Positions 1-7,559 of a stretch of DNA of 18,573 nucleotides are shown piece by piece (position 1 is the first letter of the stretch; every line of letters starts with the position of its first letter). A program made the position numbers and the translations under genes. The notes under the pieces are model-generated. The model did not search any database and was not told the origin of the DNA. It saw only the letters and a program-made list of their open reading frames with translations. The stretch spans positions 1 to 18,573 of the forward strand of contig CANEXR010000023.1 of NCBI GenBank assembly GCA_947443815.1, read 5' to 3'. The DNA comes from Flavobacteriaceae bacterium (GTDB taxonomy: Bacteria; Bacteroidota; Bacteroidia; Flavobacteriales; Flavobacteriaceae).

Positions 1-4
1 AAAA

Positions 5-55
5 TACACCATTCTAAAAGAATCTTGTTCAAAAAAATTCTTTTAGAATGGTGTA
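5..55. repeat. 19-bp perfect inverted repeat (hairpin or operator)
   Basis: The arms at 5-23 and 37-55 are perfectly complementary over 19 bp, with a 13-nt spacer. Each arm also holds a smaller inverted repeat, ATTCT-N3-AGAAT, at 11-23 and 37-49. No T-run follows the right arm on the + strand. On the - strand the structure is followed by TTTT at the window edge. It could be a transcript-end hairpin of the gene left of the window, or a paired operator in front of the amylase genes. The inverted repeat itself is certain; its role is not. Confidence 0.8.
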
Positions 56-166
56 ATACAATTGAAAACTAGAATTTTGACTAACAATCGAAAATTTTGG
101 TTTTCTTTTTTTCTAAATGCAATCGCTTTGAACAAAATAATTAATGTAATCCAAAAGTATTTGATT

Positions 167-2047
167 ATGGCATCCATTAAATTTCGCTCTCTTTTTAGCA
201 AAAAATTCACTCAAAAAACAATCGCATTCGTATTTTTAATTTCATTTAGTGCCAACGCGCAAATACAAAGAGTAGAACCTCCTTTTTGGTATGCAGGAAT
301 GCATAATTCTGAATTACAAATTATGTTTTATGGAAAAAATATCGCCGAAAATGAGGTTTCCGTTTCGAACAAAATAACCATTACGAGCATACAAAAAACA
401 GAGAATCCAAACTATGTTTTCGTAACTATTGATACTAAAAACCTAAGTGCTCAAGATTTTGTATTTTCTTTTTCAAAAAATAAAAAAACAGTATTTACCC
501 ATAAATATTCCTTAAAACAACGTAGAGCAAATTCCGCTGAACGCAAAAGTTACGATGCTTCAGATATGATTTATCTTATCATGCCCGATCGTTTTGCTAA
601 CGGAAATTCAAATAACGACAGCGAAAAATCAGTTACTGAAAAAACGGACCGAAACAATCCCGGAGGAAGACACGGAGGAGACATTGAAGGTATTATTCAA
701 AACTTAGATTATCTAAAAGAACTAGGTGTTACCACACTTTGGCCAACGCCACTTTGTGAGGACAATGACAAAACCTACTCTTATCATACCTACGGACAAT
801 CGGATGTGTATAAAATTGATCCTCGTTACGGGACAAACGAGGATTACGTTCGTTTATCCGAAGCATTGCACAAAAAAGACATGAAACTCATTATGGATTA
901 CGTAACCAATCACTGGGGTGCAGAACACTGGATGATTAAGGATTTACCCACTAAAGATTGGATCAATCAATTTGATACTTACACCGGAACCTCACACAAA
1001 AGAACTACAGTTCACGATATAAATGCCTCAAAAATTGATTACGAAACATGCTTTAACGGCTGGTTTGTTCCATCAATGCCAGACTTGAACCAAACCAATC
1101 CTTTGGTGTTAAAATACCTGACTCAAAATGCAATTTGGTGGATTGAGTATGGCAATTTGGATGGATTTCGTGTGGATACCTATAACTATGCTGACCCAAA
1201 TGGCATATCCAAATGGACCAAATCCATTACCGATGAATACCCTAATTTTAATATTGTTGGAGAAATCTCCATGCGAGACCAAGCTCAACTTTCGTACTGG
1301 CAAAAAGACAGTAAAATAGGGGCTATTCAAAATTTCAATTCCAATTTACCAAGTGTTATGGATTTTATTTTTCTAGATGCTTTGCAAACCATTTTTAATG
1401 AAAGTGATGGGGGTTGGGATAAAGGAATGATGAAAATATATGATAATTTAGCCAATGACTTTTTGTATCCTAATCCTAATAATTTAATGATTTTTGCTGA
1501 AAATCATGATACGGATCGTTTCAATGAAGTTTATAAAAAGGATTTCAAAAAATACCAAATGGCTATGGCATTAGTTGCTACAGTTCGTGGAATTCCACAA
1601 TTGTACTATGGCTCCGAAATTGGTATGGCAGGAGACAAAAGCAAAGGGGGTGATGCGGCTATTCGTCAGGATTTTCCGGGAGGCTGGAAAGGGGATAGTA
1701 ACAATGCCTTCTTGAAATCAGGTAGAACTGAAGAACAGGAAAAATACTTTGATTTTACCTCCAAATTATTCCAATGGAGAAAAAATAATGAGGCGGTACA
1801 TTTTGGAAAAACAACCCATTACATTCCTGAAAATAATGTATATGTATATTTTCGCTATACTGCCCATAAAACGGTCATGGTAGTAGTCAATAATAGTGAT
1901 ACAAATCAAACTATAAAAACAGCTCGTTTTCAAGAAAATATTCAAAATTTTTCCTCTGGAAAAGAGGTGCTTTCCGAAAAAAGATTCGATTTAAAAAATG
2001 ACATTACATTAGAAAGTAAATCTGTCCTGATTTTAGAATTAGAATAA
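167..2047 (+). CDS. Secreted GH13 alpha-glucan hydrolase, SusA/neopullulanase-like
   Basis: This GH13 enzyme cleaves alpha-1,4 (and possibly alpha-1,6) bonds in starch-derived oligosaccharides, probably in the periplasm. I chose the ATG at 167 (626 aa) over the in-frame TTG at 62. Translation from 167 gives a clean signal peptide, basic N-terminus, hydrophobic FVFLISF, then cleavage near SANA/Q; the upstream stretch looks non-coding. A cyclomaltodextrinase-type N-terminal domain follows (RVEPPFWYAGM...). The (beta/alpha)8 barrel carries MDYVTNH, GFRVDT (nucleophile D337), VGEI (acid/base E366) and ENHDTDR (D448), numbered from ATG 167. A beta-rich C-terminal domain ends the protein. Length matches Bacteroidota SusA-type neopullulanases. 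A second GH13 gene follows after 65 bases, so the two are probably co-transcribed as part of a sus-like locus extending left. Exact substrate preference cannot be read from sequence. Confidence 0.93.
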   Translation: MASIKFRSLFSKKFTQKTIAFVFLISFSANAQIQRVEPPFWYAGMHNSELQIMFYGKNIAENEVSVSNKITITSIQKTENPNYVFVTIDTKNLSAQDFVFSFSKNKKTVFTHKYSLKQRRANSAERKSYDASDMIYLIMPDRFANGNSNNDSEKSVTEKTDRNNPGGRHGGDIEGIIQNLDYLKELGVTTLWPTPLCEDNDKTYSYHTYGQSDVYKIDPRYGTNEDYVRLSEALHKKDMKLIMDYVTNHWGAEHWMIKDLPTKDWINQFDTYTGTSHKRTTVHDINASKIDYETCFNGWFVPSMPDLNQTNPLVLKYLTQNAIWWIEYGNLDGFRVDTYNYADPNGISKWTKSITDEYPNFNIVGEISMRDQAQLSYWQKDSKIGAIQNFNSNLPSVMDFIFLDALQTIFNESDGGWDKGMMKIYDNLANDFLYPNPNNLMIFAENHDTDRFNEVYKKDFKKYQMAMALVATVRGIPQLYYGSEIGMAGDKSKGGDAAIRQDFPGGWKGDSNNAFLKSGRTEEQEKYFDFTSKLFQWRKNNEAVHFGKTTHYIPENNVYVYFRYTAHKTVMVVVNNSDTNQTIKTARFQENIQNFSSGKEVLSEKRFDLKNDITLESKSVLILELE

Positions 2048-2112
2048 TTAGTCATAAAATAGTTATTCCAATTCTAAGATAATACAAGACCTTTCAAAAT
2101 ACAAATCAAACC

Positions 2113-3777
2113 ATGAAAATAAACTTTTTATATAGTTTGGTATTCCTTTCTATAGTGATATCAAGCTGTTCTACCACAAAAAAAACGAGTATGAAAGAGT
2201 CCAACAAAGTTCCTTTTGTTTGGGAAGGCGCTAACTTATATTTCTTGATGACAGACCGTTTTAATAACGGAGATCCGTCTAATGATATTAATTTTGACAG
2301 AACCAAAACAGCTGGAAAACTTCGAGGTTTTGAAGGTGGTGATATCAAGGGAATTTCACAAAAAATCGACGAAGGTTATTTTGAAAAACTAGGGATAAAT
2401 GCCATTTGGCTTACGCCAATAGTGGAGCAAATCCATGATGGTGTAGATGAAGGAACTGGGTTAAGTTATGGTTTTCATGGCTATTGGGCAAGAGACTGGA
2501 CTGCATTAGACCCCAACTTTGGGACCAAAAAAGACTTAGCCCAATTAGTACAAAAAGCGCACGCAAAAGGAATCCGGATCGTATTGGATGGCGTCATTAA
2601 TCATACAGGACCCGTTACTCCTATTGACACAATCTGGCCAAATGATTGGGTTAGAACAGGACCCAATTGCACCTATGACAATTTCAAGAACACAACCAGC
2701 TGCACCTTAGTTTCTAATCTTCCAGATATAAAAACAGAAAGCACACAAGAAGTTGAAATCCCAACTTTTTTAGCTGAAAAATGGAAAGTTGAAGGGCGAT
2801 ATGAGTCAGAAATGGCTTCTCTAGACGCTTTTTTCAAAAGAACAGGCTACCCAAAATTACCCAAATATTACATCATTAAATGGCTGACTGATTACATCAT
2901 CGAATTTGGAATTGACGGCTACAGAGCTGACACTGTTAAACATACAGAAGAAGCAGTTTGGGCTGATTTCAAAATACAATGTGATTATGCCTTTGCCACT
3001 TGGAAAAAAAACAATCCTGATAAAGTGCTTGATAACAATACTTTCTATACCATTGCTGAAGTTTATAATTATGGCATTAGTGGCGGGCAACTATTTGACT
3101 TTGGGGATAGAAAAGTGAATTATTATAAAAATGGTTTTAATAATATGATCAATTTTGAGTTCAAATCAGATGCCCAAAAAGACTACGAATTGATATTCTC
3201 TAAATATTCGTCAAAACTGAATAATGAACTGAAAGGGTTTAGTGTTTTGAACTATTTGTCCTCTCATGATGACGGAGGGCCGTTTGATGCAAAACGTACC
3301 AAAAGCATAGAAAGTGGCACAAAACTATTACTCTCTCCCGGTATTTCGCAAGTATATTATGGTGACGAATCAGCGCGTTCGTTAGTCGTTGAAGGCACTA
3401 AAGGGGATGCTACTTTGCGTTCTTTTATGAATTGGGAGGCTATCCAATCGGATGCTGAAACTCAAAAGACACTTTTGCATTGGCAAAAACTAGGGCAATT
3501 TCGTAAAAATCATCCTGCGATTGGCGCAGGTGTACATGCCGAAATTTCAAATCAACCTTACACCTTCAGCAGGACTTTTTCAAAAGAAAAATTCATAGAC
3601 AAAGTAATAATTGGTTTGGATTTGCCTTCAGGCAAAAAAGAGCTTGCCGTAAGTTCTATTTTTAGTAATGGAACGACACTAAAAGATACTTATTCTGGGA
3701 AAGAAGTCGTTGTCTCGAATGGAAAAGTAACGGTAGATTCTGAATTTACTTTTGTATTATTAGAATTAAAAAATTAG
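2113..3777 (+). CDS. GH13 alpha-amylase lipoprotein
   Basis: This is a second alpha-amylase-family enzyme of 554 aa, here made as a lipoprotein. The N-terminus is a short hydrophobic signal ending in the lipobox ISSC (C19), followed by STTKK. Barrel motifs are LDGVINHTG, GIDGYRADT (nucleophile D273), YTIAEV (acid/base E316) and LSSHDD (H385, D386), so the catalytic triad is complete. A long loop lies between conserved regions I and II (about residues 165-260). A short beta-rich domain follows the barrel. It plays the part SusG plays in sus systems, but it is shorter than typical SusG and I see no starch-binding insertion. The residues after C19 are not acidic, unlike known Bacteroidota surface-export signals, so a periplasm-facing location is possible. 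It is the last gene before a strong terminator. Confidence 0.92.
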   Translation: MKINFLYSLVFLSIVISSCSTTKKTSMKESNKVPFVWEGANLYFLMTDRFNNGDPSNDINFDRTKTAGKLRGFEGGDIKGISQKIDEGYFEKLGINAIWLTPIVEQIHDGVDEGTGLSYGFHGYWARDWTALDPNFGTKKDLAQLVQKAHAKGIRIVLDGVINHTGPVTPIDTIWPNDWVRTGPNCTYDNFKNTTSCTLVSNLPDIKTESTQEVEIPTFLAEKWKVEGRYESEMASLDAFFKRTGYPKLPKYYIIKWLTDYIIEFGIDGYRADTVKHTEEAVWADFKIQCDYAFATWKKNNPDKVLDNNTFYTIAEVYNYGISGGQLFDFGDRKVNYYKNGFNNMINFEFKSDAQKDYELIFSKYSSKLNNELKGFSVLNYLSSHDDGGPFDAKRTKSIESGTKLLLSPGISQVYYGDESARSLVVEGTKGDATLRSFMNWEAIQSDAETQKTLLHWQKLGQFRKNHPAIGAGVHAEISNQPYTFSRTFSKEKFIDKVIIGLDLPSGKKELAVSSIFSNGTTLKDTYSGKEVVVSNGKVTVDSEFTFVLLELKN

Positions 3778-3797
3778 ATTGCCACTTATTTTTATCC

Positions 3798-3827
3798 AAA
3801 CGTCTTTAGCAATAAAGGCGTTTTTTT
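3798..3827 (+). terminator. Rho-independent terminator after GH13 pair
   Basis: The stem pairs AACGTCTTTA (3799-3808) with TAAAGGCGTT (3813-3822) through one G:U pair, around a GCAA tetraloop, and runs into seven Ts at 3821-3827. It lies 20 bases after the amylase stop codon and ends the amylase transcript just before the next promoter box. Confidence 0.9.
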
Positions 3828-3832
3828 ATGAT

Positions 3833-3840
3833 TATCTTTG
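3833..3840 (+). promoter_or_regulatory. -7 promoter box (TATCTTTG)
   Basis: TATCTTTG fits the Bacteroidota -7 consensus TAnnTTTG and lies 16 bases before the ATG at 3857, directly after the terminator. I see no TTG -33 element at the usual 17-23 base spacing, where the terminator T-run sits instead. The same TATCTTTGC core recurs before two other genes in the window. Confidence 0.65.
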
Positions 3841-3856
3841 CCAAAAATAAACGATA

Positions 3857-4534
3857 ATGCTCAAAATAGGACATCGTGGTGCCAAAGGCTATGCTCCAGA
3901 AAATACGTTGCTTTCTTTTCAAAAAGCAATAGAAATGGGTGTTGACGGAATTGAACTTGATGTGCATTTGAGTGCTGATGGTCAAATAATAGTCATTCAT
4001 GATGCAACAATTGACCGCACTACAAATGGGCAAGGTGTTGTAAATAGTTTATCTTTGCGCGAATTAAAAGGCTTTCGGATAGAAAACGAACACGAAATTC
4101 CAACGCTAATTGAGGTTTTTAATTTGGTCAACAAACGGTGTTTTATCAATATTGAGCTAAAAGGAAAAGGAACAGCACTACCCGTTTTGGCATTAATTGA
4201 AAAATACGTTTCGAAAAAAAACTGGCAGTACCATCATTTTTTGATTTCCAGTTTTGATTGGGTTTCGTTATTGGATATTCATTTGGCAAAACCAACAATT
4301 CCTTTGGGTGTTTTGACAGAATATGACATCGACTTGGCATTTGCTTTTGCAAAACACATTCAAGCACAATCCATTCATTCGTATTTTCATTTGTTAACCA
4401 AAGAGAAAACAGCAAAAATACGGGAAGAAGGCTTCCGAATATTGGCTTGGACTGTTAATGAAACCGAAGACATTCAAAAAATAAAATCATTCCATATAAA
4501 CGGAATCATCACGGATTACCCAGATAGAATATGA
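3857..4534 (+). CDS. Glycerophosphodiester phosphodiesterase, cytoplasmic type
   Basis: The enzyme hydrolyses glycerophosphodiesters to glycerol-3-phosphate and an alcohol, recycling phospholipid head groups. Hallmarks of the GDPD TIM barrel are present. GHRGAKGYAPENT gives catalytic H6 and R7. IELDVHLSADG gives the metal ligands E33 and D35. VIHD gives H48. FINIELKG, ILAWTVNE and GIITDYP complete the family pattern. The 225-aa length fits the short bacterial UgpQ-like forms. No signal peptide is visible, so it should act in the cytoplasm. Its stop overlaps the next start as ATGA, which indicates translational coupling with the flavoprotein gene. Family assignment is very secure; the natural substrate is not known. 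Confidence 0.94.
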   Translation: MLKIGHRGAKGYAPENTLLSFQKAIEMGVDGIELDVHLSADGQIIVIHDATIDRTTNGQGVVNSLSLRELKGFRIENEHEIPTLIEVFNLVNKRCFINIELKGKGTALPVLALIEKYVSKKNWQYHHFLISSFDWVSLLDIHLAKPTIPLGVLTEYDIDLAFAFAKHIQAQSIHSYFHLLTKEKTAKIREEGFRILAWTVNETEDIQKIKSFHINGIITDYPDRI

Positions 4535-5739
4535 ACCAAAATTTTGATATCATAATAGTAGGCGGTGGCGCAGCAGGTTTTTTTACAGCAATCAATATTG
4601 TAGAAAAAAATCCAAATTTAAAAGTAGCCATTTTGGAACGAGGCAAAGAAGTGCTTTCAAAAGTTCGGGTTTCGGGTGGCGGTCGTTGTAATGTAACACA
4701 TGCTTGTTTTGAACCTAATGAATTGGTTAAATTTTACCCACGAGGTGAAAAAGAATTGCGCGGCCCTTTTCATCAGTTTTGCTCAGGCGATACGATTGAC
4801 TGGTTTAGTAATCATGGTGTAGCTCTCAAAATTGAAGAAGATGGTAGAATGTTTCCAGAATCGAATTCCTCACAAACTATTATCGATTGTTTTCTTGAGA
4901 CAAGTCATCGATTAGGCATTGAAATTCTTACGGGACAGAGTGTACAATCCATTTTTAAGAAAGAAAACTACTGGAAAATTGAAACACAAAACGAAAATTA
5001 TATTGCCGAAAAATTAATTTTAGCAACTGGAAGCAATCCAAAAATTTGGGACCTGCTACACACTTTTGGACATGCTATTGTAACTCCTGTTCCTTCCCTA
5101 TTTACATTCAACATCAAAGATGCGAGAATCAAGGAATTACCTGGTGTTGCAGCCCAAGTTACGGTAAAAGTAAAAGACAGCAAACTAGCCGCTACAGGTC
5201 CTTTGCTGATTACACATTGGGGTATGAGCGGACCAGCTATTTTGAAATTATCCGCTTGGGGAGCCCGAATTTTACACGACAGGAACTACCAATTTACCAT
5301 TTATATCAATTGGTTAAATGATGTAGAAACTCAAGATGCGGAACAACTATTGAAAGAGTTAAAACAACAACATGCCAAGAAAGCCGTTTCTAAAAAGTCA
5401 CCTTTTGAGTTTCCAAATCGTCTTTGGGAAAGTTTCGTTTTGGCATCGCAAATTGAAGCCGAAACCAAATGGGCTGATTTGTCTAAAATCCAATTGCAAA
5501 ACTTAGCCCATCAATTGACGAATGCTAGTTTTCAAGTCAATGGGAAAAGCACCTTCAAAGAGGAATTTGTAACCGCAGGTGGAATTGATTTAAAGGAAAT
5601 CAACTTCAAAACTATGGAAAGCAAACTACATCCAAACCTTTATTTTGCTGGAGAAATTGTAAATATTGATGCCATTACAGGAGGATTCAATTTTCAGAAT
5701 GCGTGGACAAGTGGGTTTATTGTGGCGAATGCTGTTTAA
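4531..5739 (+). CDS. FAD-dependent oxidoreductase, YhiN/HI0933 (BaiN-like) family
   Basis: This 402-aa flavoprotein begins with a Rossmann dinucleotide-binding motif, IIVGGGAAG (GGGAAG at residues 11-16), followed by the acidic end of the second strand in LERG. SGGGRCNVTHA is the family signature for the HI0933/YhiN group. The C-terminal YFAGEIVNIDAITGGFNFQN closes the FAD site. Known relatives are poorly understood; some have been linked to bile-acid dehydroxylation (BaiN), but nothing here points to that role. The start overlaps the preceding phosphodiesterase stop by 4 bases, so the two are co-translated. Oxidoreductase status is an established family trait; the substrate is unknown. Confidence 0.92.
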   Translation: MNQNFDIIIVGGGAAGFFTAINIVEKNPNLKVAILERGKEVLSKVRVSGGGRCNVTHACFEPNELVKFYPRGEKELRGPFHQFCSGDTIDWFSNHGVALKIEEDGRMFPESNSSQTIIDCFLETSHRLGIEILTGQSVQSIFKKENYWKIETQNENYIAEKLILATGSNPKIWDLLHTFGHAIVTPVPSLFTFNIKDARIKELPGVAAQVTVKVKDSKLAATGPLLITHWGMSGPAILKLSAWGARILHDRNYQFTIYINWLNDVETQDAEQLLKELKQQHAKKAVSKKSPFEFPNRLWESFVLASQIEAETKWADLSKIQLQNLAHQLTNASFQVNGKSTFKEEFVTAGGIDLKEINFKTMESKLHPNLYFAGEIVNIDAITGGFNFQNAWTSGFIVANAV

Positions 5740-5757
5740 TTTTTTTTTTTTTTAAAC
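5734..5757. repeat. T14 tract with flanking GTTTAA/TTAAAC between convergent genes
   Basis: A run of 14 Ts (5740-5753) occupies most of the 17-base gap between the stops of the flavoprotein and tspO genes. GTTTAA (5734-5739) and TTAAAC (5752-5757) form a 6-bp inverted repeat around it. The T-run could help end + strand transcription, but there is no GC-rich stem. In the tspO direction it reads as an A-run. Confidence 0.6.
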
Positions 5758-6233
5758 TACCGATTCAACCACCAAATACTACCATTTAAAACGGTCGCAA
5801 AGCTTACCCAAAGCAAATAAGGAATTAATAAATAGCCTGCAAGGCGGCTTATTTTTCCAAACTGAATATAGGTTTCGTAGATCATCAACCACAAGATAAT
5901 AATTTCTAAACCAGCTAACATTGGGTTGTGTAATCCAAAGAACAAATACGACCACAAAGCATTTAGAGCCAGTTGAATGATGAAAAACAACAAGGCTTTT
6001 TTTACCACTTCTTTATTCGATTCGATGGAGTTCCAAACCAATCCAGCAGCAACTCCCATCATCACATACAGTAACGACCAAACAGGTGCAAAAATCCAAT
6101 TGGGGGGATTGAAACTTGGTTTTATTAATGTAGGATACCAAGTAGTTATAGCTGAACGAGTTACTGTTCCTGACATATAACCAATAGCGAGGCATACAAC
6201 AACGACAAGAATTATTCGGGTGATTTTATTCAT
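5757..6233 (-). CDS. tspO: TspO/MBR family membrane protein (tryptophan-rich sensory protein)
   Basis: This 158-aa protein has five predicted membrane helices and the TspO/MBR signatures. These are WYPTLIKPSFNPPNW with FAPVWSLLYVMMG in the first loop and helix 2, LNALWSYLFFGL in helix 3, and PYLLWVSFATVLN near the end. Length is typical of the family. Known members bind porphyrins and sterol-like ligands and affect stress and tetrapyrrole handling; the role in flavobacteria is not settled. It is the only - strand protein gene in the window, so it is transcribed alone, away from mvaD with which it shares a 160-base intergenic region. Confidence 0.95.
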   Translation of the reverse strand: MNKITRIILVVVVCLAIGYMSGTVTRSAITTWYPTLIKPSFNPPNWIFAPVWSLLYVMMGVAAGLVWNSIESNKEVVKKALLFFIIQLALNALWSYLFFGLHNPMLAGLEIIILWLMIYETYIQFGKISRLAGYLLIPYLLWVSFATVLNGSIWWLNR

Positions 6234-6266
6234 TTTTATATTTTATTTATTTTAGAAAAATAGCGA

Positions 6267-6304
6267 GATGCATTTGCTAATATACTACTTAAATGGATGC
6301 ATTT
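6267..6304. repeat. Direct repeat GATGCATTT in the tspO/mvaD divergent region
   Basis: GATGCATTT occurs at 6267-6275 and 6296-6304, 29 bases start to start, close to three helical turns. Each copy contains the palindrome ATGCAT. The position between divergent genes fits a regulator-binding site, but no known operator is recognised. Confidence 0.4.
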
Positions 6305-6369
6305 TTATTCCTCAAATTTAGGAAAATATTTTTACTGAATAACCGACTAAACAAATAACCCAAAAAAAG

Positions 6370-6377
6370 TATCTTTG
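6370..6377 (+). promoter_or_regulatory. -7 promoter box of mvaD (TATCTTTG)
   Basis: TATCTTTG, followed by C, matches the Bacteroidota -7 consensus and lies 16 bases before the mvaD ATG, the same distance as the box at 3833. No clear TTG -33 element is present. Confidence 0.65.
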
Positions 6378-6393
6378 CTAAAATTTATTCTTC

Positions 6394-7476
6394 ATGATTG
6401 CAGCAACCGATTTTATTCCATCTCAATATTCTCAGACCTTAGAAAGTGGATTTTTCCAATGGAGCGCTCCCAGTAATATTGCTCTTGTAAAATATTGGGG
6501 CAAAAAAGACCATCAAATTCCTGCAAATCCATCGGTGAGTTTCACTTTGAATGCTTGCAAAACGATTACTAAATTGGCTTTCGCCAAAAAACAAAACGAT
6601 GGACTATTTTCATTCGATTTGCTTTTTGAAGGAAAACCAAAAGAAGATTTCAAGCCTAAGATTCAAAAATTTTTGGAACGTATTGAAATTTACCTGCCCT
6701 TTTTGAAAGACTATCATTTCACGATTGATACTGAAAACACATTTCCGCATAGTTCTGGAATTGCTTCTTCGGCATCAGGAATGGCGGCTTTGGCAATGAA
6801 TTTAATGAGTTTAGAAAAAGCATTAAATCCAGAAATGACCGATACTTATTTCTATCAAAAAGCATCCCTTTTGGCTCGCCTAGGTTCAGGAAGTGCTTGC
6901 AGAAGCGTAAAGGGAAGTCTTGTAGTTTGGGGGAATCAAGCCCATATCAAAGGGAGTTCCGATTTGTTTGGAGTAGAATATCCGTATGCTATTCACGCTA
7001 TTTTCAAGAATTTTCAGGACACCATTTTGCTAGTTGACAAAGGCGAAAAGCAAGTTTCGAGCACAGTCGGACATGATTTGATGCACAACCACCCTTTTGC
7101 CGAAAGGCGATTTGCACAAGCGCATGAAAACTTAGACCAGCTCATTCCTGTTTTTGAAAGTGGAAACTTAGAAGCATTTATTAAAATTGTCGAAAGTGAA
7201 GCCTTGACATTGCACGCTATGATGATGACTTCGATGCCATATTTTATATTAATGAAACCCAATACCTTGAGCATCATTAATGCGATATGGAAGTTCCGAA
7301 ACGAGACTGCAATTCCGGTTTGTTTTACCCTTGATGCAGGAGCAAACGTGCATGTTTTGTATCCCAATAATTCGAAAGAAAAGGTCTTACAATTTATTAA
7401 GGACGAATTAGTTGGCTATTGTCAAAATGGTCAGTACCTTTGTGACGAAATTGGAATGGGTGCAATACAAAGTTAA
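6394..7476 (+). CDS. mvaD: Diphosphomevalonate decarboxylase
   Basis: The enzyme performs the ATP-driven decarboxylation of mevalonate 5-diphosphate to isopentenyl diphosphate, the last step of the mevalonate pathway. The family signature SAPSNIALVKYWGK lies at residues 24-37. The GHMP ATP-binding loop SSGIASSASG is at 120-129. ARLGSGSACRSVKG and DAGANVHV (catalytic Asp D314) follow. All key residues are present and 360 aa is within the family range. It acts in the cytoplasm. An 83-base gap separates it from the GHMP kinase gene, with no visible terminator, so the isoprenoid genes may share a transcript. Phosphomevalonate kinase is not in the window. Confidence 0.96.
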   Translation: MIAATDFIPSQYSQTLESGFFQWSAPSNIALVKYWGKKDHQIPANPSVSFTLNACKTITKLAFAKKQNDGLFSFDLLFEGKPKEDFKPKIQKFLERIEIYLPFLKDYHFTIDTENTFPHSSGIASSASGMAALAMNLMSLEKALNPEMTDTYFYQKASLLARLGSGSACRSVKGSLVVWGNQAHIKGSSDLFGVEYPYAIHAIFKNFQDTILLVDKGEKQVSSTVGHDLMHNHPFAERRFAQAHENLDQLIPVFESGNLEAFIKIVESEALTLHAMMMTSMPYFILMKPNTLSIINAIWKFRNETAIPVCFTLDAGANVHVLYPNNSKEKVLQFIKDELVGYCQNGQYLCDEIGMGAIQS

Positions 7477-7559
7477 TTTCTTTTTCATATCTTTAATATT
7501 TTTAGTTACACGCCTAGAAAGCAACAAATTATCAATTCCGAAAATCAATTGTCAATCGT

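Noticed and set aside
1128..1319. Open frame inside the first GH13 gene, plus a - strand one at 1109-1330
   Set aside because: Both lie wholly inside the catalytic domain of a gene with intact motifs and show no domain of their own.
7014..7367. 117-codon - strand open frame within mvaD
   Set aside because: It is antisense to conserved mvaD sequence, including the catalytic DAGAN motif, and resembles no protein.
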